Shown: positions 53,449 to 63,912 of the stretch, piece after piece
How the letters are laid out: every line of letters starts with the position of its first letter
Numbering within the stretch: position 1 is the first letter of the stretch
Source of the DNA: Kitagawia praeruptora
Lineage: Eukaryota > Streptophyta > Magnoliopsida > Apiales > Apiaceae
Direction of reading: 5' to 3'
Assembly: GCA_037693485.1 (NCBI GenBank)
Contig: CM075346.1
Coordinates: 59,205,001 to 59,269,000 of the forward strand
DNA length: 64,000 nucleotides
The notes under the pieces: generated by a model
Database searches by the model: none
The model's input: the letters and a program-made list of their open reading frames with translations, nothing else
What the model was told of the DNA's origin: nothing
Program-made: the position numbers and the translations under genes

Positions 53449-56400
53449 TCACTCCTGGTTCTTTTTTTTACTGTCCTTTGTCTGATCTTTATCTCCCCCA
53501 GCTTTATCTTCAGTCTGGTGGTGTTGTTGTTGTCTTTGAATTGTCTTTATCTCCCCCTTTTTGACATCAGCAACATTAATTCCAAGAGATTCAGAAACAG
53601 AACAAATGAGATTCATAAGAACTGCTTGATTTTCCATAATTGTGACTTGGTTATCTTCAAGTGATTGAAGTCTTGTTTGAATAGCAATTTGAGAATTCTG
53701 AATATCTTTCAAAACATCAGAATGAACTTCAATATTGGAAGTGCTTCTAGTATCTTCAGTATCAGAATCAGAAAGAACTGTATCTTCAAGTCTTGTAGAA
53801 GAAGTTGCTTGAGTTGTATGATATTCAAGTAATAAAACCTGATTAGAAGTATCAACATCTTCATCTTTCTGTTCTGGAACTGAAACATGATCATCATCTC
53901 CTTCACCAGTATTCTGTGTACTAACATCTTCAAATCCTGACTCCTCCTTAGAGTGATCAGAGACTGTTGATGTCTCAATTCTAGCTGATATTGGAAGTAC
54001 ATACAAAGGAACACTAGGATCATTAGGATCTTCATCTGGTACATATGTATCAAGAGATTGCTTTATCCTGGCACCTCTTCTGTTAATGATTTCTGCAAGC
54101 CTCTCCTTTTGCTTCTGAGCTTTAACTTCTGGCTTTGCATTGTGATGTGCTAGGTCATTCTTCTGATACATTTTGATGAATGAATAAGTACCAGCATCCA
54201 TACCCAAATTTTCAGACCAAGATTCAGGAAAAACCTGATCCCAGAAATCAAATGATGGTTTCCTAATTTTCTCTCCCTCACTATGGAGTTGATCATCCAT
54301 ACCCTCATTCTCACTTTGACTTTCTAAAGTCAACACTCTTTCTACCTCACCTTTTGCCTAGTCAGGAGCCAGCCGCTCAAATTGTGGATCTAAGTCCATC
54401 TTTTCAACTGTATCACTCAAATTTAGATAAGTGCTCTCATGACCTACAGAAAAATAGGGTTTAGAAGGAGTTTTTATACCTGAACTCACATGGAGAGAGG
54501 GTTCCTCATATGGCATGTGGCTTGAGGTTTTCTCCAAGGAGTGAGCTGCTATAGTCTCTGAACCCATACAATCATCTTCTTTCCTTTCAGAAACTACAGG
54601 CTCCAGTATACCACTTTCAGGTTCTTTACTAAACTCTGATGTCTTCAGTAGTACTTCATTAGACACCATAGTTAGTACATCACCGTCTTTAAGTGTTGTT
54701 TGCTGAGACACACCCTCAAGGTGAATAGACTCTGACTGAACAAAATTTGTTTGATCTTCAGAAAAATCAACCAAAGTCATTCCTCCCATATCATAGGGTA
54801 TCTCACTTGCATTCTCAGTCATCACAGAAGACCTTTCAACATCAGCTATCACAGCTCCTGAGTCATCCTTCCTCTGACTAGATGGTTCTTGTGTTACAGT
54901 GACTGTGATCTGATCTTTCCTACTATTCACCACTGGTGCAATAGTATCTTCTATTGACTGCTTCTCTATATCTACTTCCTTCAGTTTTTCACTTTGAGCT
55001 GAAGCATCTTCAATAATGACATTCTTGTCAAATAAATATGCATGAAGTGATTGAAGTGCAACATGCTTCGAGAGTCCAAATTTTTTGACTAATTGTCTTC
55101 TGACAGACACATAGAAATACATCTTCATTAAGTCAAGTCTTTGATGTAGAAGTCCATATTCATTGGAAATAAAAGTTTTGGTACTCTTTCAACCAAAAAG
55201 TCTAGAACAGGCCTTGACAACTTCACTTTGAGAGAAATTAGTCCCATAGCCAGTCTGTATGATAATGTAGTTTCCCATGAAGAATCAATATCCAGATCTC
55301 TCTTGTCAAATACTGACATAGATGTAGCTTGATTTGTAGAAACCTGCATGATATTAGTTGGACTAGACTCTGTGTGTGTAGGTGACAATTGAATCTTTCT
55401 CCTTGTTCTCCTGGTATAGTGAGCAAAAGATTTATCCTGAGAAGACTCAAGAGGTGTAGACACAGAAGTGATCTTGGGATGAGATCTTTGTTCAATAGAC
55501 ACAGTCTTTTGAGAGACAGTATCCAGTAACTGTTTTCCCTTTTTAAGAACTACAGCCTTTTGGGAGACTGCAGCCTGGCTGTGACTAGGTTTTTCATCTC
55601 TTTGTGCTAACAAAGAAAGTTGAGTTGCAGCCTTCAATTCTGCTCTCTCAGCAAGAGTTAAATCATCATCATCTTCACTAGAATTACTACTACTACTTGA
55701 CACAACAAATCTTCTCTTCCTTACAACTGATGTCTTTTGAGAAACACCAGAGGTTGGTTTCTTTGAAACAATAGGCTGTGGATCAAAATTTGGTTCTTGA
55801 ATTGTTTCAGAGACTATAATGTTTTGGGCTACTTGGGTAGACACAGGTGGGTTCTCCTCCAATTGAGATTCCTGAGCCATTTCACCACAAAAGAAAGAAG
55901 AATTGTAGAGAGTAGGAAGATGAGTTTTAAGAATTACCTGAACATGATGTGGATAATGAATTACAGGTATTTCATCTAGATTCTTTTCATTGTCCTTCTT
56001 TGTAATGTCAGAGAAAATTCTCTTTTGCTGTTCATAAGAAGAAACACAATGTTCTCTACCAAATCTAGTTTCAACATCAGGAATGAAATGGTTAACAAAC
56101 ATTTGCATAAATCTATGATAATAAACCATTTTCCTGTTTTGATCTCTTGACCCAAGTTTGATACTCATCTGACTTAAGATAATATGACCAATGTTAATTA
56201 CTCTGTCATAAAGCAAACTATAAGCAATATGTGATGTAACAGAAGTAATTTGCTGAAAAGAACTACATTTGCCAGTAAAACATTTAGCAATTTGATCAAA
56301 GTAAAAAGACCATTCCTTTCTAAGAAAAGACCTATTCAACTGGCTCATGTTATCTAGAGGTCCACTATAACCTAATTCAGACAACATAGTTCTTATATTA

Positions 56401-56762
56401 TCATCAGATGGTACATTCTCATAACTATCAGTAACAGGTAAGCAAAGTACTGAATTAACAACAGATTCAGTAATGTCAAATGAATCTTGTCCTAAATGTA
56501 GAACAATCTTACCTGATTAACTCTGAGTAGAATCAATTACCTCAGCATTCTCCCAAGCTTGTGAAACAGCTACTTGATTAATCTGTGGAGATGCTGTCAA
56601 TGCATAACTTAATGGTCCATTCACCAGAAAGTCCATGATTGGATGAAAATCAGATGATACTCCTTCCTTGTTGGTAATAGCTGCAACATGATTGTTTGTC
56701 ATAAAATCAAAGTCACCAAACTTGAAGGCTACTGATTTAGGTAATCTTCTCTGAGCTGCCAT
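53449..56762 (-). pseudogene. Accessory ORF of element E, two stops and one frameshift
   Basis: The ATG at 56762 and first 81 codons match D's accessory ORF. TAA at 56517-56519 replaces the Gln kept in D. The frame reopens through the conserved Leu-Arg-Lys-Glu-Trp-Ser domain. A one-base deletion near 55160 shifts the frame, then TAG at 54358-54360 interrupts the C-terminal part, which runs to 53449. The C-terminus, missing in D, has an acidic region, a coiled coil (Ile-Gln-x-Arg-Leu-x-Ser-Leu-Glu-Asp-Asn-Gln, about 53610-53700) and a Lys/Gln-rich end. About 1,100 codons in total. Gag and pol of the same element are intact, so this protein was lost first or its loss is tolerated. Confidence 0.8.
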
Positions 56763-57413
56763 TTTTGATCTGAAAAGAAACTTGAAAAATTCTTGAAATG
56801 GATTAGTGATTTTGAAAACTCAAGAGTGATTTTTGCTTTAGAGAATGTAAAATTAGAGAAAGCAATTACACGATTAGAGTTTCAAAACAAATATATTTCA
56901 CAAATCTTTCAGACCACTATCTCACGTTGACACGTAGATTGACAGGTGTCAGTCCCTGAAAAATGCGGTTACCCACGATTTTTGGAAAATAAAATCCAAA
57001 ATTGATTTTTATGAAATAAATCAGGGTATAAATAATCAATACTGATCAGCTTCCTTTTCCTGATGACCTCTCATCAAAATAATCACAAAATGCAATGTGA
57101 TTTAAAAATATAATTTTCAAATCCTGATGGTCACACATGAAATCCTGACCAATATCATCAGAGACTTAATATGGAGTTTTCCACGTGGCATTTTTCTTTT
57201 ATCTGAAAAAGAAAATAAACAATTAATCTGAACAAAAAATCAATTGGTTAGATATTTTCAATATTTCTTGAAAACAAGAAATACAGTCACATGCAATAAT
57301 TAGCATTTGACTTCATTAAAACTTCCAAGTGACTGCTCAGCTTCTCACGTCTTTCTTTAAAAGAACCAAACGCTTTATGCCATTCTCCATAACCTTTCAA
57401 TTTCTTTTCAACA
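56763..57413 (-). other. Spacer of element E upstream of the accessory ORF
   Basis: Non-coding. Motif copies: TCCTGATGAC (57058), AAATCCTGATGG (57118), GAAATCCTGACC (57139), AATACTGATCAG (57039). Promoter region of the plus-strand small ORF, with TTTAAAAG near 57355-57362. Confidence 0.55.
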
Positions 57414-57683
57414 ATGCTTCTCAAACCAAAAATCCCTTCAAACCCATTTTCCAGATTTTTCTTGATCGATGAACATCCTGTTCTTGATCATCTCTTTGAA
57501 CAAATGACTCTTCTCATCGAACTAATCATGAATGGATTGGTTTTCGAAAATATCCAGAGGTTTCTCCTAGAACATCCATCTGTTGGATACAATCTTCCCC
57601 TAACCTCCTCAAAACTTGAGGATGAAGAATTTGGCCGAGAGTCTGAGGTTGATCTTGATGGAGATGCTATTCATTTAAGTTAG
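57414..57683 (+). CDS. Small ORF (89 codons), antisense to element E
   Basis: Same length and start context as the D antisense ORF at 40871-41140 (CAACAATG). About 71 of 89 residues are the same, with an almost unchanged second half (Pro-Ser-Val-Gly-Tyr-Asn-Leu-Pro-Leu-Thr and the acidic tail). It is intact in both copies although D's gag and pol are broken. Downstream, ATGTAATGATTTCTATTAATGAAAA (about 57846-57870) looks like a plant poly(A) region and is conserved in D and, in part, in A. Probably a real element-encoded antisense gene. Function unknown. Confidence 0.62.
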   Translation: MLLKPKIPSNPFSRFFLIDEHPVLDHLFEQMTLLIELIMNGLVFENIQRFLLEHPSVGYNLPLTSSKLEDEEFGRESEVDLDGDAIHLS

Positions 57684-58227
57684 CTGCTCTCATTCAAGTC
57701 GCCCAGACAAGGAATTCAAGAGCAAATGAGGCTTTCATCCCCTGATGGATTTCTTGAGATGCTCCTTGTCCTGTTCCTCAGAGTTCATATCAAAGACAAG
57801 TATAGAGTAGAAATTTAGACAAAAAGATGATGTATTTCATTTCCATGTAATGATTTCTATTAATGAAAATACAGTTTCTTGTTATCTGCTTGTCTTTTGA
57901 TTTTTGAATGATGTATAAATTATCAGTATGCAAATATCAAAACTTGCTAGCATAGACTTAACACATCACAGAATTAGATTACTACACAAAGTAAACGTCA
58001 GGATCTGAAACAATTTTCATAATCCTGATACTGACACAATACTGATGACGTCAGCATCCTGATAACAAATCTAATCCTGATGATTATTAACAAGTCTATC
58101 ATACTGAAATTTATCAAGGCAATGTGTTATAGCTCAAACATTTAACAATCAAATATAGATCCTGACAGGAATATCAAGTCTATAAGCTAAGAACAACATA
58201 CCTTGCTACTTTTGCAGATGTTAAAAT
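57684..58227 (-). other. Spacer of element E between pol and the antisense ORF
   Basis: Non-coding. A cluster AATCCTGATACT (58021), AATACTGATGACGTCA (58038), CATCCTGATAAC (58055) and AATCCTGATGAT (58073) includes the palindrome TGACGTCA at 58046-58053. Further copies are near 57996 and 58158. Confidence 0.6.
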
Positions 58228-61200
58228 CTAAAAATTTAACATTCCTAACTCACTTACTAGTCTACTGAATGTAGTCTCATCAAGTGGTTTAGTTAGAATA
58301 TCTGTAAGCTGTTTGTCAGTAGGAACAAAATGAAGTTCCACAGTACCATTCTCAATATGTTCTCTAATAAAATGATACCTGACATCAATGTGCTTAGTCC
58401 TTGAATGTTGAACTGGATTTTCTGCAATTTTAATAGCACTAGTATTATCACAAAACATAGGAATATTACTAAGTGTCATACCATAATCCATCAACTGATT
58501 TTTTATCCAAAGGAGCTGTGCACAACAACTGCCTGCTGCTATGTACTCAGCTTCTGCAGTTGAGGTTGAAACAGATTGTTGCTTCTTGCTTGCCCAAGAA
58601 ATCAATCTATTTCCCAAAAATTGACATGTACCTGTAGTGCTTTTCCTGTCTATCTTACACCCTGCATAATCAGAGTCTGAATAGCCAATTAGAAAGAAAT
58701 CAGATTCCCTAGGATACCACAAACCAAGATTTGGAGTTCCTTTGAGATATCTAAAAATTCTCTTCACAGCAATTAAATGAGATTCCTTAGGATCACTTTG
58801 GAATCTAGCACATAAACAGGTAGAAAACATTATATCTGGCCTACTTGCAGTTAGATATAACAATGAGCCTATCATGCCTCTATAACTAGTATTATCCACA
58901 CTCTTCCCTTTAGGATCAGAGTCTAGTTTAGTGGCTGTTGCCATGGGTGTTTTTGCAACTGCACAGTCTTGAAAGTCAAACCTTCTTAAAAGATCTTTGA
59001 TATACTTTGACTGATTAATGAAAATACCAGTCTCAGTCTGTTTGACCTGCAAGCCTAAGAAATAATTTAGTTCACCCATCATGCTCATCTGATACTTAGA
59101 CTGCATAAGCTTGCTAAACTTAGCACACAACTTTTCATTAGTAGAACCAAAAATAATATCATCAACATAAACTTGAACTAAAAGCAATTCACCTTTTATC
59201 TTTCTAAAGAATAGAGTTTTGTCAATTGTACCTCTTGTGAAGCCATTTTCAAGAAGAAATTTAGACAAAGTCTCATACCATGCTCTTGGTGCCTGCTTTA
59301 GTCCATAGAGTGCCTTGTCAAGTTTGTAGACATGATTTGGAAACTTTGGATCAACAAATCCAGGTGGCTGTTCTACATACACTTCTTCATCAAGTTTACC
59401 ATTTAGAAAAGCACTCTTTACATCCATCTGGTATACCTTGAATTTTGAATGAGCTGCAAATGCAAGAAACATTCTGATTGCTTCCAATCTTGCTACAGGT
59501 GCAAAGGTCTCATCATAATCAATGCCTTCTTCCTGAGAATAACCCTTGGCCACCAGTCTTGCTTTGTTTCTTACAATCATACCAGATTCATCTAGCTTGT
59601 TTCTGAAAACCCATCTTGCACCAACAATAGATCTATCTTTAGGTCTTGGTACCAGTTTCCAGACTTTGTTTCTCTCAAATTCATTTAACTCCTCCTGCAT
59701 TGCAATTACCCAATCAGGATCCTGTAAGGCTTCTTCAACCTTCTTAGGTTCATTCTTTGAGAGAAAACAACTATACAAGCATTCATTTTGAATTGATCTT
59801 CTAGTTCGAACACCACTATTTGGATCACCAATTATCAAATCTTCAGTATGATCCTTTGTCCATTTTCTAACAGGTGGTAAATCAACTCTGCTAGTCTCTC
59901 CCCCTAAGTTAGTGATATCTCTTGTAGAAGAATTCTCTCTACCTTCAAAAACTCTCCTTTGATCAATAGAATCAATAGATTCCATATTGCTGCTAATTAC
60001 TGATCTTTCCTCATAAGATTCTGACAGGTCAGTTCCTGATGGAGTAGACTCTGAAACATCAATTCCTGATGGAATAGACTCTGAAAGACTAGTCTGCTCC
60101 TGATGATCACTGTGTTCTCTATGATTTATTTGCTCCCCCTCAACAGTAGCATTCCTTTGAGAAGCAATAGAAATTCCTTCTGGAGAACCTTCATCATCAC
60201 TTGAGAGTATCTCAGAATTCTTCAGATTTTCAAATTCCAATTTGTCATGGCTTTCATCAGTTTGCAAAATTCCAAATTTCTTATCATCAAATGCAACATG
60301 AATTGATTCCATAACAATGTGAGTTCTGAGATTATAAACTTTGAAGGCCTTAGATGCTGAGTATCCTAGAAAAATTGCTTCATCCGATTTGGCTTCAAAT
60401 TTTCCAAGTTGTTCTGGATGAACTTTTAGGACATAGCATTTGCATCCAAAGATGTGAAAATATTTCACACTTGGTTTCTTTCCTTTGATCATCTCATAGG
60501 GAGTTTTTCCATGACTATTTACCAAGGTACAGTTCTGAGTGAAACATGCAGTGTTAATAGCTTCTGCCCAAAAGTAGGTTGGAAGTTTTGCATCTGCAAG
60601 CATGGTTCTTGCTGCCTCTATGAGAGTCCTGTTCTTTCTTTCCACTACACCATTTTGCTGAGGTGTACCAGGTGCAGAAAACTGTTGAGTGATTCCATTG
60701 TCTGCACAAAACCCCTCCATTGTAGAATTCTTGAATTCTGTACCATTGTCACTCCTAAGTACTTTAACTTTGTACTCAGAATTATTCTGAATATTCTTGA
60801 TAAGTTCAATGATTTGCTGAGGAGCTTCATCCTTCTTGTGTAGAAAGAACACCCATGTGAACCTTGTGAAATCATCCACCATAACTAGAGCATATCTTTT
60901 CTTGCTGATAGACATAATGTTTACTGGACCAAACAGATCAAGATGTAGCATGTGAAATGGTTCAGTAATTGAATTTTCAGTCTTGCTCTTGGAAGTGGTT
61001 CTTCTCTGCTTTCCAAGCTGACATGCATCACAAAGTCCATCTTGCACAAAATTTGCCTGAGGTAGGCCTCTCACCAAATTGTGTTTAACAAGTTGATTAA
61101 GCTTCTTGAAATTAAGATGTGAGAGCTTCTTGTGCCAATTCCAGCTTTCATCATTTGTTGCTTTGCTGTAGAGACATCTAACAATTCCTTTAGATGTATC

Positions 61201-61554
61201 ACTTAAGCTGGCTTCATATATGTTACCATGTCTTTGACCAGTTAGAACAATGTCTCCATTCTGCATATTCAAGACTTTGCATCCTTCTCTGTCAAAGATT
61301 GATTTGTAACCTTTATCACCCAGTTGACTTATGCTTAAAAGAGTATGTTTCAAGCCTTCAACTAGTGCTACATTTTCTATGATGACATTCCCCAAAATAA
61401 TTGAGCCATATCCCAGAGTTTCTCCTTTGTTGCCATCTCCAAAAGATATTACTGGGCCAGCTTTCCTCTCAAACTTTGTAAGCAGGGACTTCTTTCCAGT
61501 CATATGTCCAGAGCATCCACTGTCCAAGATAATTGAATGCTTCTTTCCTGTGCC
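58228..61554 (-). CDS. pol: Pol polyprotein of element E (protease-integrase-RT-RNase H), intact
   Basis: Uninterrupted frame of about 1,108 codons, copia order. Residues counted from 61560: protease Asp-Ser-Gly-Cys-Ser-Gly-His-Met-Thr-Gly at ~13-22; pre-integrase zinc region (His-x-x-x-Leu-Ser-His ... Cys-Asp-Ala-Cys) ~137-185; integrase catalytic Asp ~207, Asp ~269, Glu ~305 (D-D-35-E spacing); acidic Ser-rich linker ~430-590; RT with Tyr-Val-Asp-Asp ~796; RNase H Asp ~959, Glu ~1001, Asp ~1036. There is no ATG at the start. The frame begins at the acceptor-like CAG/GG (61557-61555) and is closed just upstream by TAA (61578-61576), so expression needs splicing or another recoding step. All catalytic residues that I can locate are present, so this copy may still be active. 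Confidence 0.95.
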   Translation of the reverse strand, partial: GTGKKHSIILDSGCSGHMTGKKSLLTKFERKAGPVISFGDGNKGETLGYGSIILGNVIIENVALVEGLKHTLLSISQLGDKGYKSIFDREGCKVLNMQNGDIVLTGQRHGNIYEASLSDTSKGIVRCLYSKATNDESWNWHKKLSHLNFKKLNQLVKHNLVRGLPQANFVQDGLCDACQLGKQRRTTSKSKTENSITEPFHMLHLDLFGPVNIMSISKKRYALVMVDDFTRFTWVFFLHKKDEAPQQIIELIKNIQNNSEYKVKVLRSDNGTEFKNSTMEGFCADNGITQQFSAPGTPQQNGVVERKNRTLIEAARTMLADAKLPTYFWAEAINTACFTQNCTLVNSHGKTPYEMIKGKKPSVKYFHIFGCKCYVLKVHPEQLGKFEAKSDEAIFLGYSASKAFKVYNLRTHIVMESIHVAFDDKKFGILQTDESHDKLEFENLKNSEILSSDDEGSPEGISIASQRNATVEGEQINHREHSDHQEQTSLSESIPSGIDVSESTPSGTDLSESYEERSVISSNMESIDSIDQRRVFEGRENSSTRDITNLGGETSRVDLPPVRKWTKDHTEDLIIGDPNSGVRTRRSIQNECLYSCFLSKNEPKKVEEALQDPDWVIAMQEELNEFERNKVWKLVPRPKDRSIVGARWVFRNKLDESGMIVRNKARLVAKGYSQEEGIDYDETFAPVARLEAIRMFLAFAAHSKFKVYQMDVKSAFLNGKLDEEVYVEQPPGFVDPKFPNHVYKLDKALYGLKQAPRAWYETLSKFLLENGFTRGTIDKTLFFRKIKGELLLVQVYVDDIIFGSTNEKLCAKFSKLMQSKYQMSMMGELNYFLGLQVKQTETGIFINQSKYIKDLLRRFDFQDCAVAKTPMATATKLDSDPKGKSVDNTSYRGMIGSLLYLTASRPDIMFSTCLCARFQSDPKESHLIAVKRIFRYLKGTPNLGLWYPRESDFFLIGYSDSDYAGCKIDRKSTTGTCQFLGNRLISWASKKQQSVSTSTAEAEYIAAGSCCAQLLWIKNQLMDYGMTLSNIPMFCDNTSAIKIAENPVQHSRTKHIDVRYHFIREHIENGTVELHFVPTDKQLTDILTKPLDETTFSRLVSELGMLNF

Positions 61555-61571
61555 CTGCAAACAAAAAGTAA

Positions 61572-63863
61572 CTAGTTAGAATTTTTTAGGACCCAACTTT
61601 GATTGGATCCTTTCTTACTAGATTTAGAGACAACAGACTTTGAAGATTTTGCATTTATTTTACCTGTTGCAGAGTCAACTTTAGACTCTGATCTCACAAA
61701 CTGTTTGTGACTAGGAGTTTCAGATTTCAAAGAATAATAGTCATAATACAGTTCATGATATTCTCTACACATGTAAATGGAATGAAGTAAACTACCACAA
61801 TGATAACAAGCTTTTTGTGGTTGGTATTGAATTTTCTGAGTCTTGGGGAATCTGGACTCAGTTTTCCAAGAAGGTTTTTGATTGCAGTCTAGGGCCAAAT
61901 GATTATGATTTCCACACTTATAGCATTTTTTTCTAGGTGCATCAGGTACATTCTTGAAATTATTCTCTTTGTTAATACCTTCTTTTCCATTCCTATTTCT
62001 CTTAATCTTGCTAGACTCTGAAAGATCATCTAATCTCTGTTTCAACTGAGACTTAGACAGAAACCCTATGTTTATATTCTTAGGTTTCTCTAACACTTTC
62101 TCATCTGAATAACTATTGTTAATCCTTTTGTGTACAACAGGGGTACCTTTTGAATCAACAAATTTAACATGATTAGGTTCAGAAACAATTTTCTTACCTT
62201 CAGATTTAGATGTGTTAGCTTCTACCTTACTATCATCATTGACAATAGCTACTTTTTCTTCTTGTCTAGCCTTATCAAAACCTAAACCATTAACCTTACC
62301 ACGAATTCCACTCTCAAAGATTTCTATTGTCTTCTTACTGGAATTGTTAATGGTCTTAATCACATCTCTCTCTTCTTCTAGTTCTTTTCTGACATAGTCA
62401 TAAGCCTCAAGAATTACACTATAATCATGCTTAGCTTTATCAGAACTCAACTTGTATTCTTCCATTTGAATTAATTCAGATTCAAGAAAATTATTTCTAT
62501 CAACTAATTTATCATTCTTAACCTTAAGTTCATCTCTTTCACAAGTAAGAATTCTAAAATTAGTCATAAGATTTTTAAACTCAGCATGGATAGATCTAAT
62601 TTCATCAGAATTTAAGCTATCAAATGAATCAAGAGAGTGAAGTGATACCTTAACAGAGGATGGAGAAATTTTCTTTGGAGATCCAGGTTTGTCTGAACTA
62701 TTGGCCATCAATGCAATGTTGTCATAATCCAATTCATCTTCAGAGTCACTGGAATCAGCCCAATCCTTCTGTGTGACCATAAGTGCATTACCCTTTCCTG
62801 AATTCCTAGGCTTCTTACACTCACTAGCAAAGTGTCCAAGCTCGCTGCAGTTAAAGCACTTGATCTTGGCCTTATCAAGCTTGACAATTGTACTTTTGCT
62901 TTTGTCACTCTTCTTCTCCTCCTTCTTTTGAAAAGGTCCTTTGCTAAATCTTCTCCTGTTGAATTTTCCTTTCTTGAAAGCTTTAGCAAACATAGCAAAG
63001 AGTTCTTGCATCTCAGATTCAGAATCATTGTTGTCAGAGTCCATATCAGTAGTCTCTGACTCAGAACTTTCTTTGCTTTTCTTCTTCCTTGAATTTTTTA
63101 CAGCAATCTCTTCATGCTGTTCTTCAGGAAGCTTCTTAACTTCAGATTGAGCAGTAAGTGCAATAGTCTTCATCTTTCCTTCACTCCTTCTCTTCTTCTG
63201 CTGCTTGTCAAGTTCATAAGCTCTCAATTTTCCATATACTGCCTCTAATGAAATCTCATCCAGATCATTAGCTTCCTCAATTGCAGGTATCTTCTCATTG
63301 TAGAAATCAGGCAAAGCTTTCATGAACTTTGTATTCATATCCTCCAAGTCGTAATATTTACCATGCATGGCCATCTCATTGATGAGTTTTGTAAACCTAT
63401 CAAAGGTATCAGTAAGTGACTCACCAGACTTGGATTCAAAGTACTCATACTGTTGTATAAGTAATGTCCTCATATTCTTCCTGACAGGCTTAGTTCCTTC
63501 ACAGTGAACCTTAAGATTGTCCCATATATCCTTAGCAGTTTTACAAGAGAGAACATAGTTAGTGAGAACAGAATCAAGACTGTTGAATAATATGTTTCTC
63601 ACTTTAGCATCTTTAAGAACATTCTCCTTGTCCTTATCTGACCATTCAGATTTTGGCTTCTCTGCTGTATGTTCTGGAACAACCACACCATCAACTGTTG
63701 CTTGTCCAACGACCTTTGTTGGAATAAAAGGTCCATCTCTGATTCTGTCAAGATAATCAGGATCTGTTGCTTCCAGATGATGCAACATCTTTACTTCCCA
63801 TAGAGTGTATTCGTTTCTCTTGAGCATATGAATTTTAGTATTCCCATCCTTGTAACCAGACAT
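61572..63863 (-). CDS. gag: Gag of element E, intact, three zinc knuckles
   Basis: The ATG at 63863 lies about 30 bases after the PBS and opens 763 codons. The N-terminal ~230 residues are the copia Gag domain (UBN2 type; Leu-Trp-Glu-Val-Lys-Met near residue 21, Phe-Asp-Arg-Phe-Thr-Lys-Leu-Ile near 155). Zinc knuckle 1 (Cys-Phe-Asn-Cys-x4-His-x4-Cys) lies at ~335, knuckle 2 (Cys-Tyr-Lys-Cys ... Cys) at ~645 and knuckle 3 (Cys-Tyr-His-Cys ... Cys) at ~684. Between knuckles 1 and 2 is a coiled coil (~425-505). Long Gag proteins with coiled coils are typical of Sireviruses. The stop TAG is at 61574-61572, about 15 bases before the pol entry. This copy is the reference for reading the damage in D. 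Confidence 0.95.
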   Translation of the reverse strand: MSGYKDGNTKIHMLKRNEYTLWEVKMLHHLEATDPDYLDRIRDGPFIPTKVVGQATVDGVVVPEHTAEKPKSEWSDKDKENVLKDAKVRNILFNSLDSVLTNYVLSCKTAKDIWDNLKVHCEGTKPVRKNMRTLLIQQYEYFESKSGESLTDTFDRFTKLINEMAMHGKYYDLEDMNTKFMKALPDFYNEKIPAIEEANDLDEISLEAVYGKLRAYELDKQQKKRRSEGKMKTIALTAQSEVKKLPEEQHEEIAVKNSRKKKSKESSESETTDMDSDNNDSESEMQELFAMFAKAFKKGKFNRRRFSKGPFQKKEEKKSDKSKSTIVKLDKAKIKCFNCSELGHFASECKKPRNSGKGNALMVTQKDWADSSDSEDELDYDNIALMANSSDKPGSPKKISPSSVKVSLHSLDSFDSLNSDEIRSIHAEFKNLMTNFRILTCERDELKVKNDKLVDRNNFLESELIQMEEYKLSSDKAKHDYSVILEAYDYVRKELEEERDVIKTINNSSKKTIEIFESGIRGKVNGLGFDKARQEEKVAIVNDDSKVEANTSKSEGKKIVSEPNHVKFVDSKGTPVVHKRINNSYSDEKVLEKPKNINIGFLSKSQLKQRLDDLSESSKIKRNRNGKEGINKENNFKNVPDAPRKKCYKCGNHNHLALDCNQKPSWKTESRFPKTQKIQYQPQKACYHCGSLLHSIYMCREYHELYYDYYSLKSETPSHKQFVRSESKVDSATGKINAKSSKSVVSKSSKKGSNQSWVLKNSN

Positions 63864-63893
63864 GATTGCAGATCTTTATGATTATTCGAAATC

Positions 63894-63910
63894 AACCTGC
63901 TCTGATACCA
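63894..63910 (-). other. Primer binding site of element E
   Basis: Minus strand TGGTATCAGAGCAGGTT, identical to that of D at 19071-19087, two bases inside the LTR. Confidence 0.9.
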
Positions 63911-63912
63911 AT

